Of a DNA stretch of 64,000 bases, positions 35,363 through 44,699 are shown piece after piece. Under the pieces are notes generated by a model. It was not told the origin of the DNA, did no database searches, and saw only the letters and a program-made list of their open reading frames with translations. Every line of letters starts with the position of its first letter. Within the stretch, counting starts at the first letter, position 1. The position numbers and the translations under genes were made by a program. The stretch lies in contig NZ_MWWV01000003.1 of the NCBI RefSeq assembly GCF_002259645.1, positions 62,001 to 126,000 of the forward strand, read 5' to 3'. This DNA is from Bifidobacterium tissieri. Its GTDB lineage: Bacteria > Actinomycetota > Actinomycetes > Actinomycetales > Bifidobacteriaceae.

Positions 35363-37615
35363 ATGACCACCACCGCGACCACGAAAGCAAGCGACATCGT
35401 CAAGTACTACGACAACCAGGACGGCCCCACCATCGGCGTCGTCAGCAAGCCCGTCATCGAACAGGACGGCCTGTATTTCAAGGATCTCGACGGCTCCGGC
35501 AAACTCGACGACTACAAGGACTGGCGCAAGTCGCCGGCCGAACGCGCCGCATCGCTTGTCAAGGAACTCACCGTCGATGAGAAGATCGGCATGATCTTCA
35601 CCAACTCGTGGCGCATGGGTCAGGAACTCAAGGATGGCGAACAGCGCGACGAAACCGGTCTGCTCAGCGAACAGATCGTGGAAGAGGCCGACTCCATCTT
35701 CAGCGCCGAAAAAACATGGGGCACCAAGTACTCGCTGCAGACGCTCAAACTGCGCAACCTGATCCTGCGCGCCAACCCCACCACACGCGAACTCGTCGAC
35801 TGGATCAACCAGCTCAACGCCGTGGCCGAGGAGACCGAACACGGCGTGCCGGTACAGGTGCTCAGCAACTCCCGCAACGAGAACGGCGAGGCCGTGTTCG
35901 GCATGAACGAGGCACAGGGCGTGTTCGCCACCTGGCCGGGAACACTTGGCATCGCGGCGGCGGTGATCGGCACCGGCGACATGGGCGTGATCGACCGTTT
36001 CGGCAACGTCATCCGTCGCGAATGGGACGCCGTCGGCATGAAAAAGGGCTACATGTACATGGCCGACACCATGACCGACCCGCGCTGGCAGCGCACCTAC
36101 GGCACGTTCAGCGAAAACCCGAAGCTCAACAGTGACATCTTCGACCACCTCATCCCCGCCGTCCAAGGTGGCGACGAGCTCACCCGCGACGGCGTGGCCA
36201 TGACCGTCAAGCATTTCCCGGGCGGCGGTGCGCGCGAAAACGGCTTCGACCCGCACTACGCCGAAGGCCAGTGGAACGTGTACCAGACCGAGAACAGCCT
36301 CGAAACATATCATCTTCCCGCGTTCAAGGTGGCCGTCGCTCGCAACGCGGCGTCGATCATGCCGTACTACGCCAAGCCGAGCAAGGCGAAAAGCGCCGAA
36401 CAGTACGATCTCAACGGCAAGCCGATCGACTGGCAGCCCGTCGGATTCGCATTCAACGAGTTCTTCATCCAGCGACTGCTACGCGGCCAGATGGGCTTCA
36501 AGGGCTACGTCAACTCCGACTCCGGCATCACGCACATGATGGCGTGGGGCGTGGAGGACCTGTCCGTGCCCGAACGCGTGGCGCTCGCCATCAACAACGG
36601 CGTCGACGTGATCTCCGGCGCGTTCAGTGTCACCGAGGCGAAGGAAGCGTACGAGCGTGCGCACAACGACTACTACGACACGCACGACGTGCCGGAAGGA
36701 TACACGCGCGAACAGGTGACGCTCGGCGACGAGGCGCTCGACCGCGCCGTCACGCGTACGCTGACCGAGAAGTTCACGCTCGGCCTGTTCGACAACCCGT
36801 ATCGCGATCCGTCCGTTGCCGAATCCGTGGTCGCCACGCCGGACGACTGGGATGAGGCCTACGAGGTGCACTGCGATTCGGTGACCCTGCTGAAGAACGC
36901 CGGTCGCACGCTGCCGATCAACGCGGAGAAGACCGACGGGAGGCTTGTGTACGCCGAGGCGTTCGGCAAGGACAAGGAGACCGGCGAGAAGAGCACCGCC
37001 TCGCTGCGCGCCATGCTGGAGTCCGATTTCGGCCTGACGCTCACCGACGATCCCGCGGCCGCCGATTACGCGCTGCTGTATGCCGATCCGCGATCTGGCA
37101 ACTACTTCAGCGCCACCAAGGGTTATCTTGAGATCGACGTATGCGAGAACAAGACTGTGTGCGACACCGATCCGGAGGGGCGTCCGTCCTCCGAGGGCAC
37201 GCATGAGGAGACCACGCTGTACGGCGTGGGCCGCATCGCTGAGATCGCCGACGCCGTGCACGCGCATGGCGGCAAGGCGATCGCCTCTCTCAACGTGTCG
37301 CTCGCATGGATGCCGGGCAACATCGAACGTCATGTCGACGCGCTCGTGGTGGGCTACGACACGTACACCAAGGCGTGCGTGGATGTGATCGTCGGCCGTT
37401 ATCCGGCGGTCGGCTGTCTGCCGATCACCCTGCCCAAGGACGATTCGGTGATCGCCGTGAACGCGGACGGCGTGTGCGTAAGCCCCAACGACGTGCCTGG
37501 ATATGACAAGGACAAGTACATGCCCGAGTCGATGAAGGACGAGAACGGCAAGGCGTACGCGTACCGCGACGCCGAGGGCAACTACTACGAGTACGGATTC
37601 GGTCTGCGGTACTGA
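35363..37615 (+). CDS. Glycoside hydrolase family 3 (beta-glucosidase/beta-xylosidase type)
   Basis: 750-aa GH3 enzyme with no signal peptide, so probably cytosolic. The (beta/alpha)8 domain holds VKHFPGGGA and the nucleophile region GYVNSDSGITHMMAWG with Asp386; the usual Trp after the nucleophile is Ser here. The second domain (about 500-720) ends with the short YRDAEGNYYEYGFGLRY tail and there is no fibronectin-like third domain. It would release glucose or xylose from imported oligosaccharides. ATG 35363 has GAAAGGA 11 bases upstream. It is bracketed by repeats and sits between nusG and rplK, an unusual place. The stop lies in a tandem repeat. Confidence 0.85.
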   Translation: MTTTATTKASDIVKYYDNQDGPTIGVVSKPVIEQDGLYFKDLDGSGKLDDYKDWRKSPAERAASLVKELTVDEKIGMIFTNSWRMGQELKDGEQRDETGLLSEQIVEEADSIFSAEKTWGTKYSLQTLKLRNLILRANPTTRELVDWINQLNAVAEETEHGVPVQVLSNSRNENGEAVFGMNEAQGVFATWPGTLGIAAAVIGTGDMGVIDRFGNVIRREWDAVGMKKGYMYMADTMTDPRWQRTYGTFSENPKLNSDIFDHLIPAVQGGDELTRDGVAMTVKHFPGGGARENGFDPHYAEGQWNVYQTENSLETYHLPAFKVAVARNAASIMPYYAKPSKAKSAEQYDLNGKPIDWQPVGFAFNEFFIQRLLRGQMGFKGYVNSDSGITHMMAWGVEDLSVPERVALAINNGVDVISGAFSVTEAKEAYERAHNDYYDTHDVPEGYTREQVTLGDEALDRAVTRTLTEKFTLGLFDNPYRDPSVAESVVATPDDWDEAYEVHCDSVTLLKNAGRTLPINAEKTDGRLVYAEAFGKDKETGEKSTASLRAMLESDFGLTLTDDPAAADYALLYADPRSGNYFSATKGYLEIDVCENKTVCDTDPEGRPSSEGTHEETTLYGVGRIAEIADAVHAHGGKAIASLNVSLAWMPGNIERHVDALVVGYDTYTKACVDVIVGRYPAVGCLPITLPKDDSVIAVNADGVCVSPNDVPGYDKDKYMPESMKDENGKAYAYRDAEGNYYEYGFGLRY

Positions 37616-37675
37616 GTTGTACTGAACGTACTGAGTGATGCGGTACTGAGTTGTACTGAGTTGTACGGAACGTGC
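37606..37675. repeat. 34-bp tandem repeat across the GH3 stop codon
   Basis: GCGGTACTGAGTTGTACTGA occurs at 37606 and again at 37640, with shorter GTACTGA units between. The GH3 stop codon is inside the first copy. Confidence 0.75.
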
Positions 37676-37698
37676 TGAATTGCGTCGATAGTCACTGT

Positions 37699-37750
37699 CG
37701 GGCCGCGTCTCGTCATCGATCCACTGGATCGTGCGGGGCGCGGCCCGTTT
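37699..37750 (+). terminator. Terminator of the GH3 gene
   Basis: CGGGCCGCG 37699-37707 pairs with CGCGGCCCG 37739-37747, with an inner GATCC-act-GGATC stem (37718-37730), followed by TTTG. Confidence 0.85.
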
Positions 37751-37803
37751 GTATGCGGATGGCATGCGTGACGACACCGCCCACGATTGTCCACGACATC
37801 GTG

Positions 37804-37993
37804 CATAATAGGAAAGCTTGTGTCTGGAGGGTTTATCCCGCTAGCACAGCACATAGCAATAATCGGTTGCGGGAGGAAAACCTCCGCGGTTTTGCATGGA
37901 TTCGCTCGTTGTCGTCCTTTCGATCTCGAACGGTCGTGCCATGCGCCGTGAACGGGTTCCGTCTGACCGCTTCACAGAAAGAAGAACCATACA
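37804..37993 (+). promoter_or_regulatory. Promoter and leader of rplK-rplA
   Basis: CATAAT at 37804-37809 is the likely -10. In the leader GCGGGAGG-AAAA-CCTCCGC (37869-37887) followed by GGTTTTGC looks like an attenuator. L1 autoregulates this operon in other bacteria by binding the leader; the same is plausible here. Confidence 0.5.
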
Positions 37994-38425
37994 ATGGCTC
38001 CTAAGAAGAAAGTCTCGGCGCTGATCAAGCTCCAGATTCAGGCTGGCAAGGCCAACCCGGCCCCGCCGCTGGGCCCGGCCCTGGGTTCCCACGGCGTGAA
38101 CATCATGGACTTCTGCAAGGCATACAATGCCCAGACGCAGGACAAGATGGGTCAGGTCATCCCTGTTGAGATCACCGTCTACGAAGACCGCTCCTTCACC
38201 TTCATCCTGAAGACCCCGCCGGCCGCGGCTCTGCTGAAGAAGGCCGCTGGCGTCGACAAGGGCACCGAAAACCCGCTGACCCACAAGGTCGGCTCCGTCA
38301 CCAAGGCTCAGGTCCGCGAGATCGCCGAGATCAAGATGGAAGACCTGTCCGCTCGTGACATCGAAGCCGGCATGAAGATCATCGAAGGCACCGCCCGTTC
38401 CATGGGCATCACGGTTACGGACTGA
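37994..38425 (+). CDS. rplK: 50S ribosomal protein L11
   Basis: L11 (143 aa) forms the GTPase-associated region with 23S rRNA and L10. The N-terminal proline-rich loop [20 protein letters not shown] and the C-terminal rRNA-binding domain ending [14 protein letters not shown] are intact. AGAAAGAAG precedes the ATG. It is followed after 14 bp by rplA. Confidence 0.98.
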   Translation: MAPKKKVSALIKLQIQAGKANPAPPLGPALGSHGVNIMDFCKAYNAQTQDKMGQVIPVEITVYEDRSFTFILKTPPAAALLKKAAGVDKGTENPLTHKVGSVTKAQVREIAEIKMEDLSARDIEAGMKIIEGTARSMGITVTD

Positions 38426-38439
38426 GAGGAGAAGGACAC

Positions 38440-39129
38440 ATGGTAAAGCGTTCCAAGAAGTACCTCGCCGCTGCCGAGAAGATCGATAGCAGCAACCTGT
38501 ACACCCCCAACGAGGCCATCGCCCTGCTCAAGAGCATGCCCGAGTACAACTTCGACCAGACCGTCGAGGCCGTGTACCGCCTGAACGTGGATCCCCGCAA
38601 GGCCGACCAGCTGGTTCGCGGTTCCGTGAACCTGCCTCACGGCACCGGTAAGACCGCCCGCGTGCTCGTGTTCGCCCGTGGCCCGAAGGCCACCGAGGCC
38701 ACCGAGGCCGGCGCCGACATCGTCGGCGATGACGATCTGATCGCCAAGGTTCAGGGCGGCTTCCTCGACTTCGACGCCGTGGTCGCCACTCCGGACATGA
38801 TGGGCAAGGTCGGCCGTCTGGGCCGTATCCTCGGTCCCCGTGGCCTGATGCCGAACCCCAAGACCGGCACCGTGACCATGGACGTGACCAAGGCTGTCAA
38901 GGACATCAAGGGCGGTAAGGTTGACTTCCGCGTGGACAAGCACGGCAACCTGAGCTTCCTCGTGGGCAAGCTCTCCTTCGACGAGAAGGCCCTCGACGAG
39001 AACTTCAAGGCCGTTGCCGACGAGATCAAGCGTCTCAAGCCGACCACGGTGAAGGGCCGCTACGTCACCAAGGTCACCATCACCTCCACCATGAACCCCG
39101 GCGTTCCGGTGGACGTGGCCACCGTCTGA
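38440..39129 (+). CDS. rplA: 50S ribosomal protein L1
   Basis: L1 (229 aa) forms the mobile stalk near the E site and represses translation of the L11 operon. Family blocks are clear: [13 protein letters not shown] near residue 65, and [17 protein letters not shown] near 130. GAGGAGAAGGACAC precedes the ATG, 14 bp after rplK. A U-rich terminator follows at 39263. Confidence 0.98.
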   Translation: MVKRSKKYLAAAEKIDSSNLYTPNEAIALLKSMPEYNFDQTVEAVYRLNVDPRKADQLVRGSVNLPHGTGKTARVLVFARGPKATEATEAGADIVGDDDLIAKVQGGFLDFDAVVATPDMMGKVGRLGRILGPRGLMPNPKTGTVTMDVTKAVKDIKGGKVDFRVDKHGNLSFLVGKLSFDEKALDENFKAVADEIKRLKPTTVKGRYVTKVTITSTMNPGVPVDVATV

Positions 39130-39262
39130 TTTCAGTCGGTTCAGTGATTTCGGTGGAGCCGCCGCCGATTTCCTCCCATCCGGTTCGTACTGGTCCCGGT
39201 AGGGCGGTTGTCCGGCGGTGGCTCCGCTCCAGCTTTTGATAAGCAAAGATTGCAACGGGAAG

Positions 39263-39310
39263 GACCCCGGAACAGTGCACAGTCACGTTCCGGGGCCCTT
39301 CTTTTTCTTT
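39263..39310 (+). terminator. Intrinsic terminator of rplK-rplA
   Basis: CCCCGGAAC 39265-39273 pairs with GTTCCGGGG 39287-39295, extended by flanking GG/CC, followed by CTTCTTTTTCTTTT. Confidence 0.9.
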
Positions 39311-39406
39311 TCCGGAACGGTACCATGCCGAAATGTCCCCGGAAAGCTTGATCATCACGATCATCATTGGCCATTAACTGCGGATTGGGTGTGGCTGAGA
39401 TACGGA

Positions 39407-39575
39407 CCCGCAGCGCAGGAATCCGTTCGCTGCGGGTGTGCAGTTGGTTTGGCGTAAACCCGCAGCGTGGCGGTTCGTTCGCTGCGGGTTCATTGATAGA
39501 CCAGCACGGACCCGCAGTGTGGGTGCTGGTTCGCTGCGGATCCACTGATGAATGATGACAAACCCGCAGCGTATC
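39407..39575. repeat. Array of 32-nt hairpins with ACCCGCAGCG arms, period 52
   Basis: Units at 39407-39438, 39459-39490 and 39511-39542, with a fourth left arm at 39563. Each has ACCCGCAGYG, 12 variable bases and CGCTGCGGGT-type right arm. The spacing is exactly 52 bp. Confidence 0.9.
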
Positions 39576-39639
39576 CGTGCCATCCGCGTTGACGATCCGT
39601 GCCGTCCGGGCCGAATGAACAAATGATCGTCGCTACCGA

Positions 39640-41811
39640 TCAATCGTCGAGCATCAGACCGATCTTGATGGCGGTGAGCAGCACGTACGCCTCGCGCGGA
39701 TTCATCGGATCCCAGCCCGTCACCTCCACCGACCGCTTGAGTCGGTATCGCACGGTATTCGGATGCACGTTGAGCTCGCGCGCGGTAGCGTCGAGCGAAT
39801 TGCCGGACCGCAGGAACGTGGACAGCGTAAGCAGCAGCGGATTCTCGGTATCGTCGCCGCGTAGCACACTGTATACGTTGTCGTACAGTTCACGTCGGGC
39901 GTCGGCATCGCCGAGCAGCGCACGTTCGGGCAGCACGTCGTCACTGCGCAACGGCCGGGGAAGATCGGTCAGGCAACGCGACGCACGGTGACTGTTCACC
40001 GCCGCACGCAACGTGTACGCGGCACCGTCGAGTCCCTCACGTACCGGCCCGATGCTCACTGGCGAATCATCGGCGAAATACTCCGCCACCGCTTGGAAAT
40101 AGTCCTCCGGCTCGCCACTGTTGCGAGGATCGATCAGCGCGACCATCAGCGTCTCATGTTCGCCGATCAGACATTCGCCACCCAATGATCGCACGGCTTC
40201 CCGGATCTGACGATGTGCCATACTCAGACTGATATCGCCGGTATGACTACGCATATGCCCGGCCATGGCGAAGCAGTGGAATTCGTTCGACCATCCGAGC
40301 AGACTCATGCGCGACGACACCTGATGGCTGGTCACGCCGTCGAGCAGATCGGCGATGGTGAGCGCTTCGAGTCGTGCATCCCAATCGCCGCGCGCCTGCG
40401 CCGATGATGCGTAGACGGTGGCGGCCGAGAACGCCACTTCGCGCGAATAATAGAGCATGGCGTTGCGCATGTCCTGTTCGCGCCCCGGTTTGGCGATGCG
40501 CGTGACGTTGCGTTCGAGCACGTCCACGATGAACCGCGTGAGGTCCACCGTCTGATTGAGTGTGATCGACTTGGTGAATTCGAGCGGTGCCACAAAGAAG
40601 ATGTGATCGGTGGACGGGTGCAGGAATTCGTCGGCGATATCGGCCGAGGATAGTGGTTTGCGGGACGTGGGCGACGCGTGGTCGGTGTCGGCGCTGTGGT
40701 CTGTGTCGACGCTGTGATCGGTGTCGGAAGCGGCGCTGGGATTGGTGGAGTCCGCGCTGCCGGAGTCGGTGCCGTGCCTGCCGTTGCCAGTATCGCCGTC
40801 GTGGGCATCGACATCCAGCGAATCAGCGAACGCCGATGCGTCGATCTGCGAGAACCAGTCGACGAAATCCGTCACGGCCGTTTCGATGATCATACGCAGC
40901 TGGTTTTTGTCGGCGACGCTGAGCGCGCGATACCACGCGAGATCGGTGTTGAGTTGCAGCTCCGCCTCGCGCACGAGTTCCCGCAGTGCGGGCGGCAGAT
41001 CGACCGGCTCGACATGCGGCTGCCGACGACGGAATCGTGCGGCCAGCTGTTCCGCTTCGTCGGCCACGGAGGACGCGGAAACGGATGCGGGGGAGGCGTC
41101 TGCGGAATTCGCGGAACCCGATGAGTCCCCGGATGCGGAGGCCCTGTACGCCGTCGCGGACGGTGAACTCGTCACAGACGGTGTTTCCTGCGCGGGCGAT
41201 GTCTTCTGCACCGCCGTCGCTGAACCCACAGCCGATGCCGAACCCACAGCCGATGCCGATGCAACACCGTGTGCACTGGTCGTCGCGGATACATCGGCAG
41301 CATCGGACCCATGATCATCGTTGAGTATGATCGGCTTGGTTCGGACGGTGGTGCGGCGTCGCGGTTGTGTGGACTTGGTCTTGGACCGCGCCTTTTCGCT
41401 TTCCGAAGCCGGAGGCACAACCTCGGTGACGACGATATGCCGGGTGCGTTTGGTCGTCCGCGTTCTTGCCGCGGAAGTGGATCGTTCGGAGACGGCGTTG
41501 GACGAATCGCTTATCGCCGAACCGGCCATCGTCCCGTGTGCACTGGTTGAATCGCCAGCACCAGTCCGTTCGGCATGACCAACATGGTTCGCCGCTTCCG
41601 CTCCCGTCGTCGCCGTCGGTCTGGTCGTGCCCCTTGTCGTCCTATCCGTAGCTTTGTCGGCACCGTCGGTGCTGTCGGCATTGCCGACGTCGTCCGGCAC
41701 GCTGTCCGCCGCGTCGCCGACAGGCTTCGGATCAGGCACCGGTGCCGACTGCTTGCTGCGACTACCTCTCGAAAACGCGGAACGAACTGAAAATGCCATA
41801 CGCCCCAGCAT
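39640..41811 (-). CDS. PucR/CdaR-type transcriptional regulator with long disordered N-terminus
   Basis: 723 aa. The C-terminus carries the PucR helix-turn-helix: LLTLSTFLRSGNSLDATARE then LNVHPNTVRYRLKR (about 655-690). A GGDEF-like/CdaR middle domain lies at about 415-600. Residues 1-260 are Ser/Ala/Thr/Asp-rich and contain repeats such as ASAVGSASAVGSATAV, and a DTDHSVDTDHSADTDH run interrupts the middle; both come from DNA tandem repeats (41219-41262, 40678-40728). ATG 41811 has GAGG upstream; GTG 41820 and ATG 41799 are alternatives. A PucR-like protein controls fatty-acid synthesis in Streptomyces; whether this one controls the FAS genes 15 kb away is unknown. Confidence 0.75.
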   Translation of the reverse strand: MLGRMAFSVRSAFSRGSRSKQSAPVPDPKPVGDAADSVPDDVGNADSTDGADKATDRTTRGTTRPTATTGAEAANHVGHAERTGAGDSTSAHGTMAGSAISDSSNAVSERSTSAARTRTTKRTRHIVVTEVVPPASESEKARSKTKSTQPRRRTTVRTKPIILNDDHGSDAADVSATTSAHGVASASAVGSASAVGSATAVQKTSPAQETPSVTSSPSATAYRASASGDSSGSANSADASPASVSASSVADEAEQLAARFRRRQPHVEPVDLPPALRELVREAELQLNTDLAWYRALSVADKNQLRMIIETAVTDFVDWFSQIDASAFADSLDVDAHDGDTGNGRHGTDSGSADSTNPSAASDTDHSVDTDHSADTDHASPTSRKPLSSADIADEFLHPSTDHIFFVAPLEFTKSITLNQTVDLTRFIVDVLERNVTRIAKPGREQDMRNAMLYYSREVAFSAATVYASSAQARGDWDARLEALTIADLLDGVTSHQVSSRMSLLGWSNEFHCFAMAGHMRSHTGDISLSMAHRQIREAVRSLGGECLIGEHETLMVALIDPRNSGEPEDYFQAVAEYFADDSPVSIGPVREGLDGAAYTLRAAVNSHRASRCLTDLPRPLRSDDVLPERALLGDADARRELYDNVYSVLRGDDTENPLLLTLSTFLRSGNSLDATARELNVHPNTVRYRLKRSVEVTGWDPMNPREAYVLLTAIKIGLMLDD

Positions 41812-41879
41812 AGTCGGCACCTCTTCGGCGGACGGTATCGTTCAGTCGCGCGAGAACGTGTTCCGATGCAAGATTCGGC

Positions 41880-44072
41880 TCAACGACTCGCTTGCGATCG
41901 ATCGACCACCTCAGGCGCATCCCCGCTATCACGGCGGAACCAGAGGGCCAGGAAGGCGAAACAAAAGACCAGCGGGAGCATATGACGGTCGAAATTGTTC
42001 GCCGGAGCGGTGATCATCACGCCCATAAGCAGCAGCATCGGCAGATGATAGGCGAGCGCACGCCAACGACGTCGCACCACCTCGGCGGCACCGACCACAA
42101 GCGTGAGGATCGTCCAGAAATTACCGTGAATCGGCCAGCCGAGCACGGGAATATGCGACCATCCGTTTGCGAATCCCGCCACCGCGTTCCGCCAGTCATG
42201 ATTCCAACGGCTGATCACCGCGGTATCGTTCTGCACCTTGCCGTTGTTCACGTAATAGATCGCCGACACATACGGCACGTCGAACACGTCGAAATAGCCG
42301 TAGCATTTGGCGAGTAGCGCGTCGATCGCGACCACCGGACTCGCCTTGACGATGTCAAGCCAGGCGCTGTTGAAATCCTTCATATCGTCGGCGGTGACCG
42401 TACGCCACTGGTAGGCGATGGTCTTGCTCTCGGAACTGCCCGACGATTTCATACGGTCGGCGTCGTTGGGGAAGTACGCCTTGGCCGCGCCATCGAGATC
42501 GATGATCGGGGCGATCTTCTCGCGAGCGCTCGCCGGAATGCTGTCCGGATCGCGCTGGGCGATGCGTCCGATCTGCTGCAATTGCACGCCCTTGCTTTCG
42601 ATCGGATCGCCGCCGATGATCGTGTTCGTGGCGGTGAGCGTGGTGATCATGCCCTGGAATGCGATGAGCGGAATGAGCAGGGCGATCACGTATGTACGCC
42701 AGCGTTTGCGGTCGGCGAGCAGGGCGAGTACAAGTTGCAGCGCCACGATGTACAGGCCGTATTTGGCGCTCGCCAGCATGACAAGTGTGCTGAGTGCGAG
42801 CGCGATCACCGTGATGCGGCGTGGTTTGGTGGGGGGTGCCGCAGTGGCGGGGGAGTCGGTGCCGTCGTACGCAATCGTGCCGTCGCAGACAGTCGTGCCG
42901 CCGTATGCGGACGTGGCATACAGCTCATACAGTGCGCCGAACCACCAGACGAATGCGAATGCGAACAGCGGCGATTTGGTCAGTGAGATCGTGCTGAAGA
43001 TCACGATCGGGTTGAGTAGCAGCAGTGCGAACACGATCACGCGGGTGGTGGCCGGCGCAGTCGTTGTCCCGACGGTCGGCACTCCGGTAGAGCTGGCGGA
43101 CGAATCATTGACGGCCGGCGCAGTGCCGCCGCTGACGCCCGCCGCAAACGGACGGTTGAGGAATCGATTCGCCGTCGCCGCGCAGCAGAACGCGGCGAAC
43201 AGGAACTGCATACCGGACAGGATGATCAGTCCTGCGTCGGGCGCGCCGATAAGCGTCTGACTCGCGTAGCCCATGCCGCCGTACAGCAATGTGAGCAGTA
43301 TGTTGTGTTGGTTCGTGAGGAATGTGGGGTCGGCCGGCCATAGATAATGCGCGGTCGGGTAGACGTCCATGATCGTGCTGACGATCTGCGTGCCGTCGAG
43401 GTATGGCTGCGGATTGCCGTGCGACTGCTGCCAGAACGACGTGAATTCGCGGATCTGTGAGAACACGTCCGCGCCGAACGCGCTGAGCAGCGTGATATAG
43501 CACCACGCCCATCCCACGACCAGCACCGTGAAGATGCGGCGTGTGCTGTTGGTATGGCGTATGATGGTGCGCTCGTGCCTGGTGATGATGGTGATCGCCG
43601 GGCGTGCGATTCTGCGCAGGAATCCGCAGACTTGTCCACTGACGGTGTGGATGGTGTGCACAACACTGGGGATTGTGTGATTGCGGGCGGTGTGATTGCG
43701 GGCGGTGTGACTGTGCCTCCGACCGCCGATCGAAGCGAGTACATGCACGATCGTGAGATAGACGCAGAACATGACCGCGCCGAGCAGCGCGTTCCAGATC
43801 GAGAACTCCGCGATCGACCCGTCGGCGCGATAGATCGGTCCGACCGCGGAGCAGAACGCCAGCCATAGGCAGGCGAGTACCGCCACCGTCCAGCACAGTA
43901 TGCGTACCATGCGCGGTGGTTCGGGTGTGCTGGATGATGTGCTGCTGGGCGCGCTGGTCGTATGAGGTGTGTGGGGTGCGCGCGGCGCCGTCGATTCGTG
44001 CTGGCTGCGTGCCGCGTCTGCCGCGCCGGCTGTGTCCGTGGTATGTTCCGTGGTATGTACTGTGCTCGTCAT
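41880..44072 (-). CDS. Large multi-pass membrane protein (DUF6020-like)
   Basis: 730 aa. An N-terminal Thr/His/Pro-rich tail of about 50 residues is followed by roughly 10-12 hydrophobic helices with one large non-membrane domain (about 480-610) between them, and a basic end. The layout resembles the uncharacterised DUF6020 proteins and GT-C membrane glycosyltransferases, but I see no certain catalytic motif. An NHTARNHT repeat near residue 125 is encoded by a tandem DNA repeat. The likely start is ATG 44072; GTG 44078 is possible. It lies 68 bp upstream of the PucR-type gene on the same strand and downstream of a hairpin array. A role in surface glycan assembly is a guess. Confidence 0.6.
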   Translation of the reverse strand: MTSTVHTTEHTTDTAGAADAARSQHESTAPRAPHTPHTTSAPSSTSSSTPEPPRMVRILCWTVAVLACLWLAFCSAVGPIYRADGSIAEFSIWNALLGAVMFCVYLTIVHVLASIGGRRHSHTARNHTARNHTIPSVVHTIHTVSGQVCGFLRRIARPAITIITRHERTIIRHTNSTRRIFTVLVVGWAWCYITLLSAFGADVFSQIREFTSFWQQSHGNPQPYLDGTQIVSTIMDVYPTAHYLWPADPTFLTNQHNILLTLLYGGMGYASQTLIGAPDAGLIILSGMQFLFAAFCCAATANRFLNRPFAAGVSGGTAPAVNDSSASSTGVPTVGTTTAPATTRVIVFALLLLNPIVIFSTISLTKSPLFAFAFVWWFGALYELYATSAYGGTTVCDGTIAYDGTDSPATAAPPTKPRRITVIALALSTLVMLASAKYGLYIVALQLVLALLADRKRWRTYVIALLIPLIAFQGMITTLTATNTIIGGDPIESKGVQLQQIGRIAQRDPDSIPASAREKIAPIIDLDGAAKAYFPNDADRMKSSGSSESKTIAYQWRTVTADDMKDFNSAWLDIVKASPVVAIDALLAKCYGYFDVFDVPYVSAIYYVNNGKVQNDTAVISRWNHDWRNAVAGFANGWSHIPVLGWPIHGNFWTILTLVVGAAEVVRRRWRALAYHLPMLLLMGVMITAPANNFDRHMLPLVFCFAFLALWFRRDSGDAPEVVDRSQASR

Positions 44073-44292
44073 CGTCACCGATTGTAAGGATTCACGCGGA
44101 ATAACCGAACTTGTGTACAGGGGCGCATCGGTTATCTACTGGGGCCAAAATCATGAGAATTATAGGGAGTGTCTTGGTGGGTGTGTGACTGGTCTTGTCT
44201 GCCAGTCGCGAGGCCGGCGGGAAGGGGCTCTCGCTTGAGAGCAGCGCCGATCGAAGCAGTGACGACCTGCAGAAAGACGGTTCTCCGCCTCG

Positions 44293-44690
44293 GTGCGTAT
44301 CTGACGCACGTATGCACCGAACAAGCACCGGAGACACGCCCCGGTGCGTATCCGACGCGCGCTTGTGACGAACCCGCACCGGACGCACGCCCTGATGCGC
44401 ATATGACGCACAGAGACGTCGAACAAGCACCGGGGGACACGCTCCAGTGCTTGTTCGACGCACGCGTGTGACGAACCCGCACTGAGGGGCACGCTTCGGT
44501 GCGTATCCGACGCACGTTTGTGACGAACCCGCACTAGGGGGCACGTTTTACTGCGTATTCGACATCCGTATACGACGAACCCGCACTGAAGGACGTGCTT
44601 CGCTGCGTATCCGACGAACATCCGGGACGAACCCGCAGTAGGAAACCCGATCCAGTGCGTATCCGACGCACGCATGCGACCAAGACCAGT
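44293..44690. repeat. Array of seven to eight 36-nt inverted-repeat units, period 51-52
   Basis: Units at 44293-44328, 44344-44379, 44395-44430, 44447-44482, 44499-44534, 44551-44586, 44603-44638 and a partial one from 44655. Left arms are GTGCGTATCCGACGCAC-like or GTGCTTGTTCGAC; right arms are GACGAACCCGCAC or GTCGAACAAGCAC. Two arm versions are mixed within the array. The opposite-strand version of this unit forms the array at 50294-50648, on the other side of the pilus genes. Confidence 0.92.
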
Positions 44691-44699
44691 TACACACTT

